A stretch of 6,228 nt of DNA from Candidatus Zixiibacteriota bacterium (lineage in GTDB: Bacteria; Zixibacteria; MSB-5A5; GN15; JAAZOE01). The notes below the pieces were generated by a model. The model was not told the DNA's origin, made no database searches, and saw nothing but the letters and a program-made list of their open reading frames with translations. The position numbers and the translations under genes are program-made. The stretch spans positions 1 through 6,228 of the forward strand of contig JAQVRW010000188.1 in NCBI GenBank assembly GCA_028700875.1, in the 5' to 3' direction. Shown here in pieces: positions 1 to 5,094 of the stretch (positions are counted from its first letter, which is position 1; every line of letters starts with the position of its first letter).

Positions 1-357
1 GCCCACGAAATCAAACAACAGCGGTTCCGCCAGGAATACGAGGATTGCATCATGTGCGGCCTGTGCGTCCGGATGTGCCAGCAGCAGATGATGGCCAAGG
101 CGATAGGCTTCCGCGGCCGAGGCGAAACCCGCAGCATCGGGACGCCGTTCGACATCAAGTCCGAGGTCTGCCGTCTCTGCGGCGGATGCATCTACGTCTG
201 CCCGGCCTGCATGTTGCGCTGTACTTACACGGACAAAGAGAAAGTGATCTGCGGCGGATGCGCCAACATCAGTCCGCCTTGTCTGGAAAAAGAACGTTTT
301 GACGATATGATGTGTTACATGAAACCTTGTGTGGCATGTGAAATCAAGAAGGATTGA
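1..357 (+). CDS. 4Fe-4S ferredoxin-like redox subunit, HoxU/NuoG-type (5' end missing)
   Basis: The frame is open from the first base to TGA at 355-357, giving 118 C-terminal residues; the start lies outside the window. Two classical CX2CX2CX3C motifs (C16/C19/C22/C26 and C57/C60/C63/C67, numbered from the first visible residue) predict two [4Fe-4S] clusters. The stretch between them, AIGFRGRGETRSIGTPFD, together with CGGCIYVCP, resembles the dicluster region of HoxU/NuoG-like subunits of NAD-linked hydrogenases and complex I, which pass electrons between a flavin subunit and a partner. The tail is odd: eight more cysteines follow (C70, C74, C84, C87, C94, C105, C110, C113), enough for further metal ligands. 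The next gene starts 22 bases downstream, so the two are probably co-transcribed and the products may form one complex. The missing N-terminus could hold a 2Fe-2S or a flavin domain, so subunit identity is inferred. The Fe-S role is secure; the exact family is not. Confidence 0.8.
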   Translation, partial: AHEIKQQRFRQEYEDCIMCGLCVRMCQQQMMAKAIGFRGRGETRSIGTPFDIKSEVCRLCGGCIYVCPACMLRCTYTDKEKVICGGCANISPPCLEKERFDDMMCYMKPCVACEIKKD

Positions 358-367
358 CGTCGGTAAT

Positions 368-372
368 GGAGG
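368..372 (+). promoter_or_regulatory. Shine-Dalgarno site that sets the start of the glutamate synthase-like gene
   Basis: GGAGG lies 7 bases before the ATG at 380-382. An alternative in-frame start at 329 would overlap the upstream gene and add 17 residues that lack family character, so 380 is preferred. Confidence 0.85.
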
Positions 373-379
373 AAAAACA

Positions 380-1969
380 ATGTCGACGACCTTTTCGAGA
401 ATAAACTCATCCGCCGCGACCCTGACCAAGAACCGGACCGAGGATTCCATAGTCCCTCATTCCGGGATGTGCGTCACCTGCGTTGACGGATGCATCGGCA
501 TGTGCGAAATCGGCAAGTCCGCGTATCGCGGTCACGAAGTCATCTATCCCCAGCCGTTCGGAGTCATCACTTCGGCCGGGGAAAAGAGATACCCGGTCGA
601 CTATTCGCACATCAACATCATGGGCACGGCTGTCGGCGCCGTTGGGGTGGAAGCCGACAGCGACAAGGCGATTTTCCCGAAAGTCAACCTCGAAGTCGTT
701 TTCGGGCATGACAAGGGAATCAAGTTCCGGCTTCCCTGGATCATCCCTGGGATCGGTTCGACCGATATCGCCAAGAATAACTGGGAAGGATTGGCCATCG
801 GGTCGGCGCTGGCCGGCACCGGCCTGACCATCGGTGAAAACGTGGTCGGGATGGACCCGGAATCGACTTTCTCCAAGGGTCAGGTCACCGACACCAAAGA
901 CCTCAAACGCCGTGTCCGGCTGTATCAGGATCACCAGCGCGACGGGTACGGGGCGATCATCGTTCAGGCCAACGTCGAGGATGGCCGCCTGGGCGTCCAG
1001 GAATACGCCATCGACAAACTGGGCGTGGAAATCGTCGAATTGAAATGGGGTCAGGGAGCCAAGGATATTGGCGGCGAGGTCAAGATCCGCAGCCTTCAGA
1101 AGGCGCAGATGCTGTTTGAGCGCGGCTATATCGTCCTGCCCAACCCGACCGACCCGAACGTCATCAAGGCGTTCGAGAAGGGGGCGTTCAAGGAATTCGA
1201 ACGGCACTCCCGAATGGGCATGGTGACCGAGGAATCGTTCGCCCAGCGCGTTCAGGAACTGCGGCAGGCGGGGGCCAAGTATATTTTCCTCAAGACCGGC
1301 GCCTATGCTCCGGCCGATTTGGCTCGGGCGATCAAGTACGCTTCCAAGTACAAACTGGATCTGCTGACCGTCGACGGGGCCGGCGGCGGTACCGGTATGA
1401 GCCCCTGGCGGATGATGAACGAGTGGGGCGTTCCGCCGGTGGAACTGCATACGCTTCTGTACCAGTATGCCAAGAAACTGACCGACAAGAAGCAGTACCT
1501 TCCGGCGTTGGCCGTGGCCTCCGGTTTCACCTTCGAAGACCAGATCTTCAAGGGCCTGGCCATGGGCGCTCCGTTTGTCAAGCTGGTCGGCATGGCCCGC
1601 GGTCCGATCGCGGCCGCCATGGTCGGCAAGACCATCGGAATGGCCATCGATGCCAACCAGTTGCCGGTCTATGTCGAGCGGTTCGGGTACACCCGCGACG
1701 AAATCTTCGTCACCTCCGGCGTCCTGCGTCAGGAACTGGGGAACGATGAATTCGAGCGTCTGCCCACCGGCGCCATCGGCCTGTACACCTACTATGAGCG
1801 TCTCGCTCAGGGATTGCGTCAGCTCATGTGCGGCAGCCGCAAATTCGCGCTGGAACACATGACCCGCAATGATCTGGCGGCGTTGACCCATGAGGCGGCC
1901 GATCTCACCGGCATTCAGTACATCATGGATGTCAACAAAGAAGAAGTGGAGAAGATTCTCAATAGTTAG
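380..1969 (+). CDS. FMN-binding glutamate synthase domain protein (GltB2/COG0069-like, no amidotransferase domain)
   Basis: This complete 529-residue protein is about one third the length of a bacterial GltB because the N-terminal glutaminase domain is absent, as in archaeal-type glutamate synthases. The synthase barrel is recognisable by KWGQGAKDIGGE (K222-E233; compare QGAKPGEGG in GltB), VDGAGGGTGMSP (D332-P341; compare the HDGGTGASP flavin/substrate loop) and the phosphate-site region ASGFTFEDQIFKGLAMGAPFVK in two parts after about residue 380. The family reaction is reductive formation of glutamate from 2-oxoglutarate and ammonia or a channelled amide; here the substrate is not proven. 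The protein has only five cysteines: C31, C34, C38 and C42 in a CX2CX3CX3C motif before the barrel, and C484. The usual C-terminal 3Fe-4S ligands (CX5CX4C type) are missing, so electrons may enter through an N-terminal cluster. It follows an Fe-S subunit in the same operon, a likely electron donor. No signal peptide is seen, so it should be cytoplasmic. Confidence 0.85.
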   Translation: MSTTFSRINSSAATLTKNRTEDSIVPHSGMCVTCVDGCIGMCEIGKSAYRGHEVIYPQPFGVITSAGEKRYPVDYSHINIMGTAVGAVGVEADSDKAIFPKVNLEVVFGHDKGIKFRLPWIIPGIGSTDIAKNNWEGLAIGSALAGTGLTIGENVVGMDPESTFSKGQVTDTKDLKRRVRLYQDHQRDGYGAIIVQANVEDGRLGVQEYAIDKLGVEIVELKWGQGAKDIGGEVKIRSLQKAQMLFERGYIVLPNPTDPNVIKAFEKGAFKEFERHSRMGMVTEESFAQRVQELRQAGAKYIFLKTGAYAPADLARAIKYASKYKLDLLTVDGAGGGTGMSPWRMMNEWGVPPVELHTLLYQYAKKLTDKKQYLPALAVASGFTFEDQIFKGLAMGAPFVKLVGMARGPIAAAMVGKTIGMAIDANQLPVYVERFGYTRDEIFVTSGVLRQELGNDEFERLPTGAIGLYTYYERLAQGLRQLMCGSRKFALEHMTRNDLAALTHEAADLTGIQYIMDVNKEEVEKILNS

Positions 1970-2000
1970 TCTTCGCTTCCGATAATTTCGACAGCAACCA

Positions 2001-2036
2001 AAACGCCCCCGGCTTCATGCAGAGCCGGGGGCGTTT
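2001..2036. terminator. Bidirectional intrinsic terminator between convergent genes
   Basis: A perfect 14-bp stem (2001-2014 paired with 2023-2036) encloses an 8-base loop. The core is GC-rich (CGCCCCCGGCT), with A residues on the left flank and T residues on the right, so it can end transcription of the glutamate synthase-like gene on + and of the surface-protein gene on -. The T tract is short and interrupted (TTTCGTT), so efficiency is uncertain. Confidence 0.85.
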
Positions 2037-2065
2037 CGTTATCGGAATGTTCGTCACGCGACGAC

Positions 2066-4426
2066 TTATGGGAAACAGGGGGGCGGGCCGCCGCGGAAGA
2101 TGTACATGATGATGTAAACCGCGTCGCCGACGTTGATCTTGCCGTCGCAGTTGGCGTCGGCCGCCTCGGGATGCTGGGGCGCCGGACCGCCACGGAAGAT
2201 ATAATTGACGATGAATACCGCATCGCCCACGTTGATAGCACCATCGTCGTTGGCGTCGCCGCCCCAATATTCCCGATCCGTATTGAACAACACTCTGATG
2301 CTGTCACCCGGAAAGTCGGTAACGGCCAGATCGAGGTCGCCATCGCCGTCGAAATCGGCAGCGGATGCGGAATACGGCCTGCCTCCCACCTCCCTGGTAT
2401 TTACCAGCGTAAAAACCGTTCCGCATGTATTAAGAAGCAGCGAAATAGTGCCGGAATCAGGGTTGGTAGTGACGATATCCATATCGCCGTCGCCATCGAA
2501 GTCAGCGGCGCAGGACGACTTCGGACCGCCGGGAACGTTGATGACCTGAGGAGCGCCGAAGACTCCGGTGCCGTCATTGGTCAGAACGGTTATGGCCTTG
2601 TCGAGGGCGTTGACGACGGCCAGGCTGATATTGCCGGTACAGGTGAAATCGGCGGCCACAATATCCACGCAGTAATCGCCGGAAGGGTACTTGGTGGGAG
2701 CGGCAAACGTGCCGTCCCCGTTGTTCATCATCACGGCAATGCTATCGCTGTATCCCAACGCTCCGGCGAGATCGATGCTTCCGTCTTTGTTGAAGTCGGC
2801 GGCGGCGAGGGCGAATGGGCGGATGCCGGGAATCGATGACAGGACCGTCAGCGAACCGTCGCCGGCGTTGCCGAAAAGGGTTACCTCATCATTACAGCTG
2901 CGGGCCACATCAATAGTCCCATCGCCATTGAAATCGGCGGCGCAAATATCGAGGGCGAAGGAACCGCCGTAGAAATTGACCGGCGAAGCGAAACCGCCCT
3001 CGCCATCGTTCTTAAGGACGCTGATATGTACGAAATATTCTCCGTCCTCATCGACCGTGGCAATATCCATGTCCATATCCGCGTCCAGATCGGCCCCCGA
3101 AATAGCCGTCGGATCAAACGAAGTGTAATAGTCGCCGGTCCGGGTAAATATCCCCTGGCCGTCATTGACCAGCACAGTAACATTTGCGTCCTGAAGGTTG
3201 GCCGTAACCAGGTCGATCGGGCCGTCGCCGTTGACGTCAATGGAGATGACCTGTTTCGGATAGGCGCCGACGGCATACACGGAGTCCGACAGAAATACCC
3301 CCCCGCCGCCGTCGGCGGCGATGGTGAACGACCAGACGTACGCCTTTTCGAGCGGCACCCCTTCAGCCGAGGTGATGCCGTCGGTCAATACCGCCGTCAC
3401 CAGTTCTCCCCGGGCGAAGGTGCGCGATGGGGTAAACAAGGCCGTGCGGGTTTGATCGTCGTAGGTAATCGTACCCTGGTAGCGGCCGGTCAGATGGCCG
3501 TTGACGACGAATGCATCACCGTCGATAGTGAGCGGGTCCATGGCAATGGTGAATACCGCGGAGATCGTAGTCGACGGTGCCAGGTGTCGACTATTCTGCT
3601 CCGGAGTGACGCTCGCAACGTGCGGGATGGTGTCCTGGGTGTTCCAGCCCGTCATACCGGCCATAAGCCACCAGAAGGCCTTGCCTTTCTGGTAACAGTT
3701 GAAACATTGAGAATGGGCGCAGTCGCCGCAATCCGGACAGGTATGGGTGGTGCACCAGTCCGTGCACCAGTTGCAGTAATCGGTTTCATCGGGATAGTAG
3801 ACGCCGTCCGGATCGTAACTTTCTATGTCCGCGAAATCGAACAGAATTTTATCGTTGGCGGCGCAATAGGCCCGAATCTGGTTGTTGCGGAGATACAGAT
3901 TCCCGGTTGGGCCTCCGCCGTCGAGATGCCCGGTCATATAGACGAATTTGATATCGGGATACTCCTGCTCCAGTTGATTCATGGCCCCGAGATAGATGTT
4001 AATTCCTTCCTCGGTCGCCCAGGATACCTGGCCGCACCAGGACCACATGACTACGTTGAAGGTGTTGCCCGGTTCATTCAATGCCTGACGGGTGACCGCC
4101 ACCCAGGCGGTGTCCTCGGCGTTGCCCAGATCGCCGCCGTATTCGGTCAAAGACAACGTGCCGTCGCCATTGTTGAAATCATAGAGGCTGTTTTCATCGC
4201 GGATCATGGTCATGCCGGTCACGATCTGGCTGCCGTGCGACGTGTGGCCGTAGAACAGGCGGAAATCCTGTTTGATCGTTTCAATGGCTGGCGGCGAGAT
4301 GTCGGGGAACTGCGCGATCACCGTATGATCGGCGATAATTGGTTCGGCGGTTGTCGTCGCCGGAAACAACGCCATCACGACGCAGGCGGCCAAACCGGTC
4401 CGGATAAACAATAACAAACCTCGCAT
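2066..4426 (-). CDS. Secreted multidomain surface protein: unknown N-domain, Big_5 Ig domain, FG-GAP/VCBS propeller, dockerin-like tail
   Basis: The 786-residue product starts at ATG 4426 behind AGGAGGGG. Residues 1-27 form a Sec signal peptide with likely cleavage after TTTA. Residues about 30-262 are a domain I cannot name, with conserved-looking GHTSHGS (60-66), MWSWCGQ (127-133) and YMTGH (163-167); a SGNH-like hydrolase fold is possible but unproven. It carries an eight-cysteine cluster at 218-244. Residues about 267-369 match a Big_5 (SbsA-type) Ig domain, including TISAVFTIAMDPLTI and AYVWSFTIA. Residues about 380-718 contain seven FG-GAP/VCBS repeats with aspartate-rich calcium loops. 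Residues 722-786 are two dockerin-like calcium repeats. The protein is therefore exported and probably calcium-stabilised, displayed or bound at the cell surface; a carbohydrate, peptide or adhesive role cannot be chosen from sequence. It is transcribed away from the lipoprotein gene and ends at the hairpin at 2001-2036. The domain order is well supported, the function is not. Confidence 0.88.
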   Translation of the reverse strand: MRGLLLFIRTGLAACVVMALFPATTTAEPIIADHTVIAQFPDISPPAIETIKQDFRLFYGHTSHGSQIVTGMTMIRDENSLYDFNNGDGTLSLTEYGGDLGNAEDTAWVAVTRQALNEPGNTFNVVMWSWCGQVSWATEEGINIYLGAMNQLEQEYPDIKFVYMTGHLDGGGPTGNLYLRNNQIRAYCAANDKILFDFADIESYDPDGVYYPDETDYCNWCTDWCTTHTCPDCGDCAHSQCFNCYQKGKAFWWLMAGMTGWNTQDTIPHVASVTPEQNSRHLAPSTTISAVFTIAMDPLTIDGDAFVVNGHLTGRYQGTITYDDQTRTALFTPSRTFARGELVTAVLTDGITSAEGVPLEKAYVWSFTIAADGGGGVFLSDSVYAVGAYPKQVISIDVNGDGPIDLVTANLQDANVTVLVNDGQGIFTRTGDYYTSFDPTAISGADLDADMDMDIATVDEDGEYFVHISVLKNDGEGGFASPVNFYGGSFALDICAADFNGDGTIDVARSCNDEVTLFGNAGDGSLTVLSSIPGIRPFALAAADFNKDGSIDLAGALGYSDSIAVMMNNGDGTFAAPTKYPSGDYCVDIVAADFTCTGNISLAVVNALDKAITVLTNDGTGVFGAPQVINVPGGPKSSCAADFDGDGDMDIVTTNPDSGTISLLLNTCGTVFTLVNTREVGGRPYSASAADFDGDGDLDLAVTDFPGDSIRVLFNTDREYWGGDANDDGAINVGDAVFIVNYIFRGGPAPQHPEAADANCDGKINVGDAVYIIMYIFRGGPPPCFP
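2085..2259 (-). repeat. Tandem 99-base repeat encoding the two dockerin-like calcium motifs
   Basis: Two copies, near 2085-2160 and 2184-2259, lie exactly 99 bases apart and are roughly three quarters identical by eye. In protein they give D724-A-N-D-D-G...INVGDAVFIVNYIFRGGP and D757-A-N-C-D-G...INVGDAVYIIMYIFRGGP, the paired EF-hand-like loops of a type I dockerin. The repeat arose by internal duplication within the gene and is part of the coding sequence, not a mobile repeat. Confidence 0.85.
2273..3289 (-). repeat. Seven FG-GAP/VCBS repeats (predicted seven-bladed beta-propeller)
   Basis: This coding segment (residues 380-718 of the surface protein) holds seven repeats of about 49 residues. 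Each is marked by an aspartate-rich loop beginning at D397, D446, D498, D544, D593, D642 and D691, of the form ADFDGDGDLDL. Spacings are 49, 52, 46, 49, 49 and 49 residues. Seven such units are typical of integrin-alpha-like propellers. The fifth loop (DFTCTGNIS, 593-601) has lost most acidic ligands and probably does not bind calcium. Confidence 0.78.
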
Positions 4427-4430
4427 AACC

Positions 4431-4436
4431 CCTCCT
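4431..4436 (-). promoter_or_regulatory. Shine-Dalgarno site of the surface-protein gene
   Basis: On the minus strand AGGAGG (extended to AGGAGGGG) lies four bases before ATG 4426. It fixes the start at the methionine that opens the signal peptide. Confidence 0.8.
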
Positions 4437-4474
4437 GGGCATGAATAGTTGTGCTGATTTTTGAACCGTATTTA

Positions 4475-4502
4475 AAGATAGAACAAAACTCCTGGGGTGC
4501 AA
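4475..4502 (-). promoter_or_regulatory. Predicted sigma70-type promoter of the surface-protein gene
   Basis: On the minus strand TTGCAC (4497-4502) is followed after 16 bases by TATCTT (4475-4480). Transcription would begin near 4468, giving a leader of roughly 40 bases before ATG 4426. The -35 fits the consensus in four of six positions, as does the -10. Support comes from the matching architecture of the opposite promoter at 4556-4583. Confidence 0.5.
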
Positions 4503-4542
4503 GCGGAATATTGATGGCGTCGGGGAATCAAAAAACGGTATT

Positions 4543-4562
4543 GTCTCAATTGTGATTGACAC
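4543..4562. promoter_or_regulatory. Possible operator: imperfect inverted repeat over the lipoprotein -35 box
   Basis: GTCTCAAT (4543-4550) and ATTGACAC (4555-4562) pair in seven of eight positions around a TGTG centre. The repeat overlaps the predicted -35 box at 4556-4561, where a dimeric repressor could act. A short inverted repeat in an AT-rich promoter can occur by chance, so this is weak evidence. Confidence 0.25.
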
Positions 4563-4583
4563 AGTAGGTATTCCTGTTATCTT
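4556..4583 (+). promoter_or_regulatory. Predicted sigma70-type promoter of the lipoprotein gene
   Basis: A perfect TTGACA -35 box (4556-4561) is followed after 16 bases by TATCTT (4578-4583), four of six matches to TATAAT. Transcription would start near 4590, leaving a short leader of about 24 bases to ATG 4614. Confidence 0.6.
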
Positions 4584-4604
4584 CCAGCCGAGAGGGCTAA
4601 AATG

Positions 4605-4609
4605 GGAGG
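4605..4609 (+). promoter_or_regulatory. Shine-Dalgarno site that sets the lipoprotein start
   Basis: GGAGG lies four bases before ATG 4614, the same spacing as in the divergent surface-protein gene. An in-frame ATG at 4602 overlaps this site and has only a weaker GAGGG before it, so 4614 is preferred. Confidence 0.65.
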
Positions 4610-4613
4610 AGAT

Positions 4614-4994
4614 ATGCCGGGTGTGAAAATTCCGATCGGATTGGCCGCCGGCGTCCTGTTGGCGCTGTTACTGGCGTGCCACGACGACAAGGGAGACAAC
4701 CCAACCGGGCCGACCGGGCAAAAACCCGTGATCACCAGCATGGGCAGCGATGCTTCCGAAGTACTGGTCGGTGGTTATACGTCTGTCTATTGCGACGCCT
4801 ATGACCCCGATGGAGATTCGCTCGATTACAGATGGTCCGCAATCTATGGAACCTTCCCCGAGGGCAACCGTGGCGCGGCTGTCCGGTGGGTAGCTCCCGC
4901 TAGTCCTTATACCGTGATTCTCACTTGCACCGTGACTGATTATATGTACAGCGTGTCAATGAGTCTTGGGATCAATGTAGTTTTCCAACCGTAA
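4614..4994 (+). CDS. Small lipoprotein with one Ig/PKD-like domain
   Basis: The 126-residue product has a lipoprotein signal peptide: K5 in the n-region, a hydrophobic core at about 8-20, and lipobox L19-L20-A21-C22. Signal peptidase II would cut before C22, leaving a lipidated protein in the cell envelope. A polar linker rich in Asp, Pro, Gly and Thr (23-37) leads to a single beta-sandwich-like domain at about 38-126. That domain contains DPDGDSLDYRWS (64-75), a hallmark of PKD/cadherin-like Ig modules, which often bind calcium through these aspartates. C60 and C105 could form a disulfide between strands. No catalytic motif is present, so a structural or binding role is likely; the partner is unknown. 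The gene diverges from the surface-protein gene and shares its control region, which hints at joint expression but does not prove it. A start at 4602 would add four residues (MGGD). I do not recognise a named family for the whole protein. Confidence 0.8.
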   Translation: MPGVKIPIGLAAGVLLALLLACHDDKGDNPTGPTGQKPVITSMGSDASEVLVGGYTSVYCDAYDPDGDSLDYRWSAIYGTFPEGNRGAAVRWVAPASPYTVILTCTVTDYMYSVSMSLGINVVFQP

Positions 4995-5041
4995 AACAAC
5001 GTCGTCACGACTACGGATGCATTATAGAAAGGCAAAAGCAA

Positions 5042-5077
5042 AAGCCGGGCGGAGATTCCGTCCGGCTTCATGTTTTT
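5042..5077. terminator. Bidirectional intrinsic terminator between lipoprotein and peptidase genes
   Basis: A 12-bp stem (5042-5053 with 5057-5068) has one G-U pair and a 3-base loop. On + it is followed by TTTTT at 5073-5077 and ends the lipoprotein transcript. On - the A-rich run at about 5028-5043 supplies a T-rich tail, so it can also end the peptidase transcript. Confidence 0.85.
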
Positions 5078-5094
5078 GCGGAAGATGAAGCGGG

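Noticed and set aside
45..302. 85-codon frame overlapping the ferredoxin-like gene
   Set aside because: It is an out-of-frame shadow rich in Arg, Pro and His. The overlapping frame carries two exact 4Fe-4S motifs.
329..379. Earlier in-frame start for the glutamate synthase-like protein
   Set aside because: It would overlap the preceding gene and sits before a clear GGAGG that serves ATG 380.
407..1891. 494-codon open frame on the minus strand
   Set aside because: It lies wholly antisense to the glutamate synthase-like gene, whose protein motifs are clear. Its translation has no domain character, and long antisense frames are common in GC-rich coding DNA.
3304..3320. GC-rich near-perfect palindrome CGCCGCCG-T-CGGCGGCG
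   Set aside because: It encodes the Ala-Asp-Gly linker between the Ig domain and the propeller, has a one-base centre and no T tract. Codon use for Gly and Ala is enough to explain it.
3026..4414. 462-codon open frame on the plus strand
   Set aside because: It is antisense to the signal-peptide, Ig and propeller coding region of the surface protein. No family motif is seen in the translation, and the opposite strand explains the codon pattern.
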